A stretch of DNA of 64,000 nucleotides from Plecoglossus altivelis (GCA_036571765.1 BROE01000009.1:7875795-7939794), one strand, 5' to 3'. Positions 41,101 to 54,857 are shown, numbered from the stretch's first letter. Numbers and translations are program-made. The notes: a model not told the origin generated them from the sequence alone.

Positions 41101-42228
41101 CAGCTAGACTGTTGATGGTTCTGCGCTAACTGGCTGTATGGGTGCCAAGAAGAAGAGGTTCTCTGTTGTTCAGTTCCACTGTATTTGCAGTTGGGTTTCC
41201 TGTCATCTCACCTGAGGAGCTGTATTGTGAGACTGTAGACAGTGTGGATTCATGAGTTCACATACTCCCATTTCATTTATGTTGTACATGACCTATGACT
41301 GCTAGTTTGTGAAAGGACTGGACAGGTTTCTGCTATCATGTTGTAACTTGAATTTCCTTTTATTTGTTTGTGCAATTAGTGGTATTAAGTAAATGGGGGA
41401 CAGAACAGATGCAGGTTGGCTCAGTATTAGAACCTAGTTTACTCTGTAGCCATTTGACAGTTGGACTTGCCATTCCTGTGAGCTGTGGTGTTTCCAATGA
41501 ACCTGTGGAATCTCCTTTGTTTGTAGAGATCAACATGGACATGGTGCATATTGAGAAGTTGAAGGTTATTAACTTTGGTTCCACCCCCCCACCCCCCTGC
41601 TTTTTCTTTATCTTTGTATGATAAGAAAACATTACAGAAACATTATTATTTTTTAGGACCACTTGATTTTTTAAAATCTAATGAAAACCTGATGGTAAAT
41701 GTGTAGTGGAATATAAAATGTTGTTTTCTTTATATGTAAACCAAATGTAAATGATGTATCATACAGAGTGTGCCAACCTCACTCTCTAGAGCCAGGATCT
41801 CTTTAAGTGCCAACGCAGTGGTCATCATCAGTTAGAGGGCTGCACTCCCAGGCAGCCGATTTTTTTCAAACTCACCAGAGACAAAACAAAAGATAGATTA
41901 GAAGTACACAAAAAACTTTATTCTGTATTTAAGATTTAAGAGAAAATTTTAACTTTTATTTTATTTTTGGGGAAATTATAATTGCATGTGTTTAATTTGT
42001 CTTGCAAGTGAGCTTTTATATGTGCTTATTGAAGCAGAGTTCTTTCCAGTTGATTCTTGTTTTTTTGTGTTTTTTTCATTACTCTGCCATATTTCCATTT
42101 TTTGTTTCATGTATTTGTTTCAACCACTGTTGCCTGATCCTCATTCAAACATGAACATGACTTATGATCATTGCCGCCTTCTAAGAGAGAAACATAATGA
42201 CAAGGTATCTGTTTTAAATTGAAATAAA
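38130..42228 (+). terminator. gna11: gna11 3' UTR and poly(A) signal
   Basis: No coding exon follows the stop codon. The strongest terminal signal is AATAAA at 42223-42228, followed by GT-rich sequence (TTGTTCC, TTTTTGTGTG) typical of a cleavage region. That gives a 3' UTR of about 4.1 kb; earlier A-rich sites could give shorter forms. The T/A-rich stretch from 38,820 to 42,220 is consistent with a long UTR. Confidence 0.5.
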
Positions 42229-42240
42229 TTTGTTCCTATA

Positions 42241-45200
42241 CTTGCTTTTTGTGTGTTTCATGATTGCTTTGTGTGTGTAGTTGTGATATCTAAAGGTGTA
42301 ATTCCTCTGTAAACCTGAGATTCTATTCAAATGCCTGACGTATCATACTCATTCTACTACCTAGGGAAACCGACAAAACTGTGAACTTGTGCTTTATTTG
42401 CTCCGCCAGAAGGGTCTGACGTAGCCTTTCATTCAAACTGGTTTCCACCTCATCTTTCAAAGTACTGAGCCACTCGCAATCTTTTGTCTAAAATGGGGCT
42501 GGCTGGTTTAATATGATGACTACAGAGGAATGCCTTTGAGTCATTTTCATACACAAGCAGTGTGATGTTGTTGCTCCAATTTGTTGGTTCAAACCATTTT
42601 TGTCCAGCTGCATTTTGAACTGCTCCCCTTGATAATGTCCCTTGAAAATCTGGGGGCACACACCGACTCCTGGAGTCAAATGTACGAAGGTGCATAAAAA
42701 TGCAAGCCAAAGCATGCATAGAGGTGTTTCTACAGTTTCAAATTTTGAAACGGACACTTGGTGTGTGAATCTGCGTACAACTGCACACATTAGAACCCCC
42801 TTATGCATAGTGCCTGTGATTAAGCAGATCACTTGCAGATTCCTGCCAATTTTCACTTAGTTCGAATTTCGTTTTTGATCGTATTCTTATTCTTTTCTTC
42901 TCCTTTTGCCCCAATACCTAAAAATGCTCCGGGTCAAAAATGTTCTAAATTGGAAAATGTATACTCCAAGCCAGTGTGTACTCCAACATGAAATATGGGC
43001 TGCATTTTACTTTAGGGGGAGCAACAAGCCACGCCCAAAAGTCACATTTTCAAAGTGATGGCATTTCCACCTCATTGCTTAATTCTTCTGAAACCTGCTA
43101 TACATGTCTTTTTCTCATGTGGAACAAAAAAGCCTCAATGACCCACATGGTCCATGGTGATAGATTGTGCTGTACAGTGAAAACTTGGGAAAACCTACAA
43201 AATTCTTCCCATGAGCCATAGGTCCAATTGTCAGGGGTTTTCAATGCTGGATACATATCTCCCAACTGGGTGATCAGTAATAAGGTGTGAAGTACAAAAT
43301 GACTGCATTAAATGTATCTAAATATCTACGTTACCTCAATATCTATGTGTCAATAATGAAAAAACTTTTGACTAGTGATTTTACAAAACAAACAGGCTTA
43401 CAGAGGACATTACTCTGAAGTACTGTCCACAATTTCACTTCGATATGTCAATGGATGACTGACTTACATCTTAAACATTGTCCAACGCCAGCAATCTGCG
43501 CTTTCTATTCATAATAACTAATCAGTTGATGTATACACGACAGGATAGAGAATTGGCACGTATCATCATCAGAGGAACCCTCACTCAAATTATCAAAGAA
43601 TTGTTTTCATAGTTTTTGTCCAGTATTAAAATCGGCAGCAAAGCAACGAAATAGGAACTTAAGTCATATCTCTGAAAATCTTTGAGATATCAAGCGCCAA
43701 CTTAGTATGTCACGAAGAAGACACTACAACCTATTACCAGAGAATGGCTGTTTATCGATCCACGTTTTTCTCCGTTCTTGTGGACTTGCGAACTCGTTTG
43801 ACTTCATATTTCATTGCCAAGTACGGTTCCAATCCGGAAAAAACGTCACCAAGAACGCCAAAAATAGCGCGGGAATTTTCTTGATCAGCCTTTAATTGAG
43901 GATGGATCCTTGGTCAGCGAGAACGCATATGATTTCCCAGAAGTCATTGCAAGATGTGTGTAGGGACCGACAAACTTGATTACTTACGTTTTTACAAGAG
44001 CCATATAAAAAGATTTTTCCGACACTCTGATCTCGCCGGCCCGTGATCACCTAGTTCAAGTAGCTTGCTGTAGTACCGGAAAAAAAACGGTTTGAATGGG
44101 CTTCAGAGGCAGTGATAGCACCAACATCTCGATTTATTGAGATTTTCGGTATATTGACACAACATCGATTTCTTACTGGTGTGTTGTATAATGTATATGT
44201 ACGATACTATTATATACTCATGTAATACATTAATTTACAACACAAGGCAGCAATATTGTGATGCAGAGCTAAATGGCTACATGTACAGTAGTCTATTGAC
44301 AATTGTTGGCATTTAACCTTTGACTGTTTAAGTAAATGGGACTTGTTAAACACGTTTTTAAAACTTTTTTAAACTTACAACTTTACACTTTAACAACACT
44401 TTAATTTGTAGTACTTGATAGTAATCACACCAGCAACAGCTTAATTTAAGACAAGGTAGGAGTTTGGTAAATATAACTGAATATACAAGGCACCAGCAAC
44501 CAGTTGCATTCAATGAAACAGTTTGTTATACAATATGCCCAGTGAGAGGGTCAAAATGGTTTAGTAACAAATTTGCTAGAGACAAACTAGACATGTTATC
44601 TTGGAGCTTGCTAGCTAGTGGACCAGAAATTCCTGATGAGCGTCAAGAGCTAGCTGAACGATTAATTGTTGCTAGCTCAAATCAGATGTATTAAGAGAAG
44701 ACTAACTTTGTATACCAACGAACACCAATACTTAGTAGTCATTCGACAGACTATAAACCAACTGACTTCTGGTTATGATACTTGTTCTCTAACTAGCTAC
44801 AGATCTAAAGGTATTTAGAATCTAACAAGGTATTATCTTAGGATCAACTCCAACTACAGCTGTCTGTATGAAATACTACTAATTGACAATTGATAACATG
44901 TCCACTTGTGTATTGATATATGAAATGTAATGAACTCTAATTATTGAAAATTAATTGGGTTGAACAGTGGAAACTTAGGTCACAGAACTATAGGTCACAT
45001 TTGACACGCTTTACTTCCACATTCTACGATATCAATGCAAGTCTATGGAAGTGTCGCAAATCTCTTTATATGGCTCTGCTTTTCATATGGCTATTCATAT
45101 TTCATCTTAACTGCACATGTAAAGTTTAGTTGCTGACATTTTACTTGTATAATTAATGAAAAGGCTAATTCGTAAATTTGTTCAGATTTTTCAATAACCT

Positions 45201-45304
45201 AGTCCATGTAATCCGCAAAAGCCAAGAAAACCTGCATCTCATTTCATTCTCCGTCCTCGGGGATTTGCTAAACAAATGTTCTTCAATAGAACTTACTTGC
45301 GTTC
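42241..45304. other. Intergenic region between gna11 and tle5, left part
   Basis: AT-rich sequence with no supported exon. Open frames at 42,450-42,860 lie on both strands and match nothing I recognise. Probably old repeat sequence. Confidence 0.4.
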
Positions 45305-45615
45305 TTATGCTGTGTTCAAACCTAACGTGAATGAGGCTTCTGGGGCATCAGATTTACATGTGCAGTCAATGTTAAATGCGCATCTAGATGTTCTGCGGCG
45401 CTAGTCGTCAAGAAAGGCGCAAATCGGGCGTTGAAGAGCGAATGGCGAGACGCGAAGTGAGCGTTAACGCATCTGACGCCCGAATTGAAAAATCTGAATT
45501 TTTGAGAATTCGACGCGCGTCTGAAGTGTTTGACTTGTAAATGTTCAAGCGTCCAACTAAACGTGAATGATGCAAATTTGACGCGCGATTCGCGTTTGGT
45601 GTGAACGCAGCATAA
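45305..45615. mobile_element. Non-autonomous DNA transposon (MITE)
   Basis: The ends are inverted: TTATGCTGTGTTCAA on the left and GTGAACGCAGCATAA on the right (reverse complement TTATGCTGCGTTCAC), 13 of 15 matching. The 311-bp interior is CpG-rich and repeats CGCG-containing words (GACGCGCG, GCGTTTGG). There is no coding capacity. Ends of the type GCTGYGTTCA with TTA/TAA flanks suggest a PIF/Harbinger or related family, but the superfamily is uncertain. Confidence 0.65.
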
Positions 45616-47047
45616 TAAGGGGAGGAACTCCCACTCGGGAAACTTCCGGCCTGTGAAGTGGTTGCAGTTCCACTGCAGGTTCTATCTAAGGGCAATCACG
45701 GGAGGGTGCGGATAAGTCTATATATAACTATATCCATCAAAATCCACTTTTATCAGGAGATAACTCATTTTTGTCTAGTAATTTGAATGTAGCATTCAAA
45801 AGGGGAGGCGTAGAAAATACAATGATGGGTTTTTTTAGGTCACTTTTTTGTTCCAAAAATAATTTTAAAATTTCGATGACGTCATACACATCAGAATTCT
45901 TGTAACAACAACCGGCAACAATGACTCACCCTGTAAGAAATTGAAATACATAAGTTCCTGTTCATTTAACTTTCGACCTATAATACATGTTGAATTCGCA
46001 AAGCCTACAATCAAATCTGAGATTTCTCGACGACAATCAGGCGAAAGAGACGAAGATCAGCCGTCTAATCTATAGACTCTAGTTCAATTTGTCCGCGGAA
46101 CTCCGTTGGAACTGCAGCCAAATTCGTTTCAGTGGGACTTTACGGGAATGAACAGGCTCTGCGTAGACGCACTTTGGATCAGACTGGTTCTGGTTTGGAT
46201 TATATAGGTGATGTCGCGAGATCATAACTTCCTGGTTGGCCTGCAAAATACGTAATCACAGCAACGCTCTTGGTAACTTCTCCCGCCGTCGTTACGAAAT
46301 GTAATATAATTTGTTTACATTAGTATGTTTACAAAATTTGATATTGAATATTTGTTTTAAAAAATCCAAAAAATCTTTAAAAAAAAACAAATCCCGCCGT
46401 CAATGGCGACACTGGAGTACAAAACGTATGGACCCACAGTTCTGCACGCCTTCCACCAGGGGCATACCTTGCTTCAACAACACTTCCGCATTGTAATTTT
46501 ATACATTTGACATCTAAAATGGACCTTTAGTGCGCCACCTCAATCCCATATCACATGGGGCGTTCGTTCCTCGGCACCTTACATTGTATAGCTAAGTGGA
46601 TCGCTAGTTTAGACAGGGAATTTAAGTGGCATAAGATTGTTAACATTGTTTATTGTAGAAGAGGCTTGAGACGCCTTTCCAATCTGAACAACGGAGTTGC
46701 TGTACGTGATGATACACTTAATTTAAATCAACTAGCTACTAGCTAACATATCCTTTGTTTAGAAAATTCATTGGAGTTTTTGCTGATCTAACGTCAATCA
46801 AATGCCAAGGAAAGGGATCGTCAAATCAAACAAAACATTTGATTTGGCTTTGTGACAAGCAAATCGAACTGAACAAAAACAACGGTGCAAGATTGAGAAA
46901 CGATTGCAATACAGCTGTCTAGAAGCTGCCGCTGTGATTCCACTTCAAGTATAATACCCTGTCGACATAACTACCTAACCGAATAGGTGGAGGGGTTGAG
47001 TTTATTCACCTAACCGCGGAAAGAAATATTCCGTAAAATCCATTGAC
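45616..47047. other. Upstream region and promoter of tle5
   Basis: No exon is supported until the tle5 start codon. From about 46,900 the sequence should be 5' UTR or promoter, but I see no clear TATA box or other element. Confidence 0.4.
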
Positions 47048-47606
47048 ATGATGTTTCCACAATCAAGACACTCGGTAAGTAGTAATCCCAAACGTAATTT
47101 AGCTAACGACGTTAGCGCTAGCTAAAAAGCTAGAGCTAAACTAGTTCAATAGTTAGCGTTGGAGCTAGCTGTGTTAGCATATGTGCAGTTACAAGTTAAC
47201 ATCTTGATAGAAAAAATAGAACTGCTTCATAGTTTAACGCTAGTTTAGCTTTTGCTTTGTAAACAGACAATGTCTAGAACTACCAGTGTTCGCCCAACAA
47301 ATCGTATTAACTCGAGAATAAACATAGAATTGTGTGTGCCATGTGCCCCAGGCATTTAGTTTACTTTCTGTACCTCGATCAAGTTGAAAGTAATCCTGTA
47401 GTGAATAACTATAACATCCAAGAGCTTGCCAAAACGCACAAAATGAGTGCGAGAATATACTCTTTCAGTTGGTCAATCAGACCCCCATTTGTGTAACCTC
47501 ATCATTAAACGCTGCTTTCTAATCCAGGATTACTCCTCTTCGTTAAATCCCCCCAATCTTGTTCTAAATTAACTGTCGTACATTTGAGTTCTAGATTACA
47601 TTACTT

Positions 47607-47666
<60 letters not shown>

Positions 47667-47793
47667 GTAGGGTTAATTTTAAAACTGGTTCAAACAAATA
47701 TAAGATACCATAGGGTTAAAAGACCCATATCTATGAACATTTTATCAAAACTATTTTAGTAGATAAGGTTATTTTACATACAGGGTGTTCTCA

Positions 47794-47826
<33 letters not shown>

Positions 47827-49783
47827 TGGTTTTGTAGACGTCTTCTCAATCCAGTCAGCCCCTCAAGTTCACCACTTCAGACTCCTGTGACCGGATCAAG
47901 GATGAATTCCAGTTCCTCCAAGCACAATACCACAGGTAAAGAGTCAGTTAACCACACACACGTAGGTCCAGAAATACAAACGCGATACACATGCACATAC
48001 AGTTTGGAAAGCTGACTTAAAAATGCATGCTTTGTGACCTGTCTTCGTAGTTTGAAAATGGAGTGTGATAAACTGGCTAGCGAGAAGTCAGAGATGCAGC
48101 GTCATTACATCATGGTCAGTGGCATCGTCTTTGTTTGATTTCATACTTATCATGAACTCATAAACCAACTATTTCTTTAATGTGGTGTCTTATTCATGCT
48201 AATTTTGCAGTACTATGAGATGTCCTATGGATTGAACATTGAAATGCACAAACAGGTAAGAGACCTCCATCTGCACCTGACCAATACTATGGTCTCTTTA
48301 CGGCATTGTTCAGTAAAATCCAGTTTTTCTGTGTTTATTGTTTTTTCCTCCCAGGCTGAGGTGGTAAAGAGACTGAATGGAATCTGTGCTCAAGTTCTCC
48401 CCTACCTATCACAAGAGGTATGGCACCTTCCTCTCCAAAGACTCGCTTGTCTAACTTCAGTTGAGTTACACATCTATTTAGATTCTCAAAGCAGTTGTTG
48501 GATTGCCAAGTAAAGAGAGTGTTCAGGGAACTGGAGATAATTGATCATTGTGATATCCCTTCTGTTGTTGATTGTGTACATTTGTATATTTCAGCATCAG
48601 CAGCAGGTCATGGGTGCCATAGAGAGAGCCAAGCAGGTAACCCCACCTGAGATGAACTCCATTATACGCGTAAGTGTGTGCTTCATATGTGTACACGTTA
48701 ATCTGTTTGTACTTTGTGTTTGTTGGTATTCAAAGGGACTTGTGTAATAAGGTTCAGCGATACAGGCACTTTTTCCTATTGACATCCATCACTACTTCGG
48801 TCGTTGATGGCCGATGCGTTTGGGTCATTTGTGGGTGGTGGAACAGACCAAAGTTGATCAATTATCTGGAAGGATCACATCATTCCCTAAACCTTGATGC
48901 AGAGTTGCAGTGAAAAGATGGAGATTATACAGATGTGCTTGACACTGAGGTGCCAAAGGTAAAAGGTTGGGTTGGTAAGTTTAGTTAAAGTGGCCATATT
49001 GGCTTGAGTTTGAAAGGATTTAACCCAAAATATTTGATCCCCCTCTCTTCAGAGCCACCTCCCTAAAAACATGAACTAACTAGTTAGTAGTTCCCAGTAT
49101 TGGCAATACTGTGCTTGTCCACTAATGTTCATAGTAAACAGTGACAAACAAATTCTGCATTTGTGTTGTTTATTTACTTGGAACAGGAAGTGAGTGATAC
49201 TGTAATTATACAAATGTAGGAATAGATATCAAACTAAAGGTAGCTATGTAGCGTTGATAGCTAGGAACAGATGACAACATAAAGGAGGGCTGGAAACACA
49301 TCAACATAGTTGCAAGTTGGTTGTTGCTCAATAACTTGTGGCAATATTCTGCATGCATTTAGAGTAGAATAAGATTTACTCCTCTTGCTGAAGGCCTGCA
49401 TGCCTGCCTGTCTGCCTGCCTGCCTCGCATTGCCAGCTGTCCCATATTGCCTGGTGGAGGCAATATGGGATCCTGGTCTTACCTGTAGTTAGCTCCTGTT
49501 TGTGCTTCTGTGCACTGACTCACTAAATCATTTGTGTTTTCAGCAACAGCTCCAGGTTCACCAGCTGTCTCAGCTCCAGGGCTTGGCCCTGCCCATGACA
49601 CCCTTGCCCCTTGGTCTGACCCCCCCTAGCCTACCTGCCGTCACTTCCAGCTCTGGCCTTCTCTCCCTCTCCTCCATCCTGGCTTCCCACTCCCATGCCC
49701 AGGCTCAGCTAGCCAAGGAGGACAAGGTCCGGGAGGGGGCCGAGAGGGACCAGAGAGAAGAGGACGGAGATAAGTCAGACTGA
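47048..49783 (+). CDS. tle5: TLE family member 5, transcriptional modulator (AES/Grg5)
   Basis: Short Groucho-family protein that forms tetramers with TLE/Groucho co-repressors through its Q domain but lacks the WD40 repeats, so it modulates or antagonises them. Exons: 47048-47074, 47838-47935, 48051-48114, 48211-48255, 48355-48417, 48595-48669 and 49544-49783, total 203 codons. The N-terminus MMFPQSRHS is diagnostic for TLE5. The Q domain runs LKFTTSDSCDRIKDEFQFLQ through YYEMSYGLNIEMHKQAEVVK to HQQQVMGAIERAKQV. The GP region follows (LALPMTPLPLGLTPPSLPAV) and the tail ends EEDGDKSD, as in mammals. The tail before this is slightly longer than in human (197 residues). The stop directly after DKSD shows it is not a full-length TLE. 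Confidence 0.96.
47607..47666 (+). repeat. (TG)n microsatellite in tle5 intron 1
   Basis: About 60 bp of nearly uninterrupted TG repeat with one TCTG break. A second dinucleotide block (CT then CA) lies at 47,790-47,826 just before exon 2. Confidence 0.9.
49440..49470. repeat. Perfect hairpin in tle5 intron 6
   Basis: TCCCATATTGCC (49440-49451) and GGCAATATGGGA (49459-49470) are exact reverse complements around a 7-nt loop. It lies 74 nt upstream of the last exon. Confidence 0.85.
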
Positions 49784-51729
49784 CCATAAGGGAGTGTGCA
49801 GCGTGGTGCAGCATGGCATAGTGAATGGAGGATAGGAGGAGGAGAGATAGGGTAGGGAGACAGTTTTGACTAATGCCCCATTTTCGCCACAGTCGAGAGG
49901 GAGAGGGGATCGTTGGAAAGTTCTCATCAAGATAGGGAGAGATTCGCGTAGTTATGGGTAGGTGATGCTGCTTTGAAAATGATTCCTTAAGAGGAATTGT
50001 CACAAAGGGTTATGAGGTAAGAGAAAGAGGAGTTTATTAAGAGTTCACTGTTAGTCTCCACAGATTCTGTTTAAGGCAACATCACTCTGCTCTCCCCTTC
50101 TCCGATTTCCTCCTTTTCTCCATTCCTGTCCTGCGTGCATCATCTTTGTTTTTTGATTTTTAACAAGGGTTTACTTTAATTGTTGATATATAAAATTAGT
50201 CAGACTGTATTTTATTCTGTTGCCCGGCCCATCCTCTATCCCTCTTCCCCCTTCCTTTCCTCTCTATCATCAGGTGGGGTAAAGTAGATGCATCTATAGA
50301 CCTCCCCCTTCATCCTGTAGCTGTCTGTTGATTGGTGGCCTCGTCCCCTCACCCGATCTAAAGAAAGTTCAGTGCAGAGAAATGTACAGTGATGTCATGC
50401 AAATCTGCACAAGGAGCCAAAGGGACCTCTTCAGACATGTTTTCTATTCCAACCTTAAAGAAGAGGATTTTAAGTAAGAGACAGTCTAATTGAAAGAGTG
50501 TCTAAACATGTGTCGGTGGGGGTGTAAATGTGCGTGTAAACAAATCAATGTTTAGTTATATGAAGCACCTTTCATCTCTCCCAGTTTCTTTTTCTGTTTC
50601 CCTTATTTGTTTCTTCATTTCAACCAATATTGACTTTATTGGGGACGCAAAAGTCTAAATTTGGCCTCGTCAGAAAGCTTAACTAGTTTATAAACACAAC
50701 ACTCTCTTACTGCTATCAGCTGTAGTGGGATAGGGACATTTCAGTCCATAAACATGTCAGGCAAACAATAGCACCTAGCTCTGTACATTTTCAATTAGGA
50801 GTTTGTAGAGGGTCATCAGGTAACTAGACAATTACACAGTTGTATAGTTTTCCTTCTCACATATTGCAAGTGTCTCTTGTAGAAGAGCAGTATGTGCAGT
50901 GATGTGCTTTTAGCCAGCAGATGGCAGTAAAGTAGCACTGTTGACTGATGCACTTGACATATGAAATAGGGGCTCCCTCAAAAAAGCACAGCATTCCTCA
51001 AATATCTTTTTGAAAGCAGAAACTATAGCGCCTTCTAGAACAAACCATGGTGGTGTCAGTGCCAGGGGGAGGGAGGGGGGGGACAACTTTGCTTTGTTCT
51101 TCTGTTGTTGCTGTGCTCTCTTCCGTGTCAGGAAACCGTGCGAGTGGTGTTGTATACCAGAAGCCTAACAGTCTATCCAAGCTTACTCCCCTGATCTAGC
51201 TCCTATCCGTTTGTGAAACCCCTCCTAGGCTAGCATAGGACAACCTGAGGTGAACAAAGCTCAACTCAGATCTGTGAATGGTAGATGTTTGTGTATGTCG
51301 TCAAGGGCCAATGTGTGTACGTACATGAATATACCTATAATTTTGTAAGCATTTTTGTATGATTCAGAGCTGCTTTCCAATGTGTGTTTGAGCATGTGTT
51401 ATGGAGGACTATGGAGAATGAGTGTGTGTTAGAATGCTGTAGTGACTATACAACCCCCCCTTCTACTCCTCCTTTCCTTGACAATGATGAAACCAACTGC
51501 TTTGAGCTTTGTAAATGTCTTGTCATTTTCATTGAAACTCTTCATTTTGTTGTTGTATGTAAAAGTTACAAATATGTACTTGTTAATAATGTTACGTTAT
51601 TAAAAGTGTACTAAAGCTTCATTTAAAAAGCAGGGCAAAACAAATGTATTGTAAAACCAACAAACCATGTACTCTAATTGAATGAACAATTCTGCAGTAA
51701 GGAAATGTCTTTTGTGCCTTACAAATAAA
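49784..51729 (+). terminator. tle5: tle5 3' UTR and poly(A) signal
   Basis: Non-coding sequence after the stop, ending at AATAAA (51724-51729). A second signal AATAAA is at 51957-51962. The implied UTR is about 1.95-2.2 kb. Confidence 0.55.
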
Positions 51730-52481
51730 AGACCTGATTGAAGCTCCTGACGTATGTACCTATAACCCATGTCATTCCTGGCTCTCACTGAGTGCATCCA
51801 CAACCCATTGGAGCAGGTCTGAACATGAACCTTTGTGCTTCACTGTTGTCAGAAGCTGCATGAAGGGAAAGTATTTCGACAAATATTCAACTGCTGTCCT
51901 TATCTTCCCACAGGGTCTAAACACAATTATGCAGTCTCAAACTGTATACCCTTTCAAATAAAATGAAGACATCCCTTTTTAAAAGGTATATTGACTTATT
52001 TAATCATAAAATAATAGGAAAAACATACCCGCGAATATAGAACAAGTATCAAAAGATATTTGTTAACCGTTAAACAATGTGTAAACCCCACCCCACCATA
52101 TGCAGACTTCACAAACAGCCAGCAGCTTAGTGAGGGGGAAGTTAGTGTTGAGGATGATGTTTTGTAATTTATCATCCCTTTGGTCTGTGGTTCTGTAGAC
52201 ACTCAGGTGTCTTCTAGACTTTGGTGATATGTCACAGTAAGGCTTAAGATCTAAGAGTGTATGTCCTACAAACATACTTTTGTGTGCGTGCGTGTGTGTG
52301 TGTGTAATCCATGGCTTTGCTCTTTACTGATCGGCTATCTCTCCCAACAATTTGGAAATCATCATAGTTACAGTTTGATATATTAATTATAAAATATTTA
52401 TAGTGTACATTAAAGTTTATAAAAGTATAAAAAGTCAAATATTTCTTTGAGAAAAGAACATTGACAAAGTGGAATTACTGT

Positions 52482-54279
52482 CTTAAAGAGGTCATTCACC
52501 GCAAAGCTGATTTTACCTTGTTGTAGTTGAATAACGTGTGTAAATCACACATATTGAAACACCTGCTGTAAAACGATCAGTTTCAGAAAAGCTATGTTTG
52601 TGACCTCACAAAAATAGCCCCACCTCTTCGGGCTCCTGTCTGTACCTTTGTCACACCCCAAAATGTACATTCAGACCAGCCCATGGTGTTCTGGCCCAGG
52701 AACATCAATAGAATTCATTTAAATCTCAAGCAGTTTTTTTAGCAGCAGGCTGCTGTTTACTTCCATGGGAATAACAAACAAAAACGTGTTTCAACTGTTT
52801 CAAGAATATTGAACATGGGCTGCCATTGTAGAAGCCCTGTTCCAAGCTGTACAAGGAATGCTAACACTTTTCATAATCATCCCAGCAAGGAACCATACAC
52901 TGAACTGTATGGCTGATCTGTCTATTAGATTCTTGAACCATTTCACCAAGGACAGTTTTCAAAACCTGGGACAACTCAAAACAGGATTTGCTATGAAGCT
53001 GTTACTGAAAAAAGAGGTGTTGTTAAATATTGTGCTCATCTTAATCACAAGCTATACGTATGATTTTCTCGCAAGAAATCAATGTTAATGTGTTTCGTTA
53101 ACGTTCATGTTTCATCTCGGTAAATTATGCACCAAAAAGGTCGAGGAGGAAAATTTGAGAAAAAGCGATTCCCTTATAATCTGTTGAATCAGAATCTTGA
53201 TTTGGATAATGGAAGTCTTGAAATTTCAGTGTTCTGCTTTTCAGTGTTCTTTTTTCAGTTCTTTTTGGGTCTAGGTAGCAGCCTGTCTTGTCACAAAGTT
53301 CAGAGTTAATTTTGAAGTTCGTCCTGTCAAATCTCCACTACAAATGTCTAGCAGATCATCTTTCAAGAGATATAAGAATTCAGCTTTTTTTCTGCCAGGT
53401 GATCTGATTATTTTTGTGTTTAGCCTCAGTGACTTGGTTCGCTAACTGGCAGTGTGTTCAGAGTGTTGTATATCACTCCATTTTACACCAAAAGCGTCAG
53501 GGAATACTACTTTTGTAGATATGACCCCGTTGAAGAAAGCCAGAATCTCGTTTTTTTTTTTTTTTTAACAAAGTCTGTTTCATTTGTCATTGGCCTGAGA
53601 AAGCAACCTGTGTAGTCATGTAAAGTTATGATTCAAAGATGCATGTTGCCAAGTTCATAGCTAATTTTACAATTCGTTCGGTCTATCCGACACCGACAAA
53701 ACATGGCAGCTTTCTAGAGATATGGGAATTCTGCGTTTAGCCAGGAGGTCCGATTATTCTATGAGATTTGTTTAAAACTGGCGATCTGAGTGAGACAACG
53801 TCAACGATACACTGTTTTGACGTTAGCCTTGGTCAGACTTGGGTGGCAATAGCTGTGTTCACACTGGTGTATTTCACTCCATTCTACACCAAAACGGCAA
53901 GGAGCGCTGTTTGTAGATAGGAGCCTGTTAAAGATAGCCAGCATCTCAGATTTCTTGAACAGAGCCTGTTTCATTTTCTTTTGCATGAGAAAGCGGTCAG
54001 AGTTGTCATGAAGATCTACAATTCACGATGCATGTTTAGCTGTCTTTGTGCTGCAGCTTTGCTCGTTGTACACCCTCTAATTAGTGCGTCGCTCTTCAAA
54101 GAGCATACCGTTTAGGGACGAAACAGTGTGTTCATGCAGGGACCATTTCCAAGGTTGCATCATGGCGCATAAAACAGCACCCAGGCTATTTTCAGCCAAA
54201 CTAATGTTACATACCCTATTTGGTATGAACTTAATGCACACTGAAATAACCTAAAAACCAAGTGAATGACCCCTATAAG
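52482..54279. mobile_element. DNA transposon-like element with 18-bp terminal inverted repeats
   Basis: The left end CTTAAAGAGGTCATTCAC (52482-52499) and the right end GTGAATGACCCCTATAAG (54262-54279) are inverted copies matching at 16 of 18 positions. Read as TTAA-type target duplication plus AGRGGTCATTCAC termini, this fits Kolobok or piggyBac-like elements. A short frame near 52,815-52,880 reads MGCHCRSPVPSC then TRNANTFHNHPS, loosely like the start of a THAP zinc finger. The interior has two direct repeats of about 365 bp (about 53,290-53,655 and 53,656-54,040). There is no intact transposase. A diverged copy of the left part is at 60,574-61,035. Confidence 0.55.
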
Positions 54280-54857
54280 GTTTATACAACGTTGGTTTAG
54301 ACAGACGATTCTGCAAACAAAAATAAGATATAACAGCATAAATCACATTAGGTAGATGTAATGCAGTCCACAGTATACATATTTCTATCATGTATAATAG
54401 AGTTCAAAACCATGGTCTAAAGACACAATAGTGGAGTGAAGGAATGAGGGCCATGGAATGAAGGAAAGAAGGAATATAGCTATAATGCACACTGGTTTCG
54501 AAAAGATACACATCTCTTGAAAGGCACAAGCTGAATAATGATTTCAGTTGGAGAACAGAATTTGCACATCTGGTTGTTTCTACCTCTTTCTCTGTATTTA
54601 TCCATTTCCCCACTTCTTTCTCGCAGGTTAAACATTTTACACATACATGCTTACGTCATGTAAATCCCTTAAATTGGCGTGTTTAAAGCAAATTGTGGTA
54701 TGTGTTGTCTTTGTCTTCACAAGCTTGCACTAGGGTGGATGTAGTGGTTTATCATTCTGATTAAGTTGTCTCAACATGTCCTGGATTGTCACTTTTTACG
54801 GTGTGGTTTCACACAGCTCGTCTGGTGGCAGTGGTATATGTTACTGTGTTGAAGTAC

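Noticed and set aside
42450..42860. Overlapping open frames of 89 and 122 codons on the minus strand
   Set aside because: No known motif, no splice structure, and an equally long frame on the plus strand; probably chance or old repeat.
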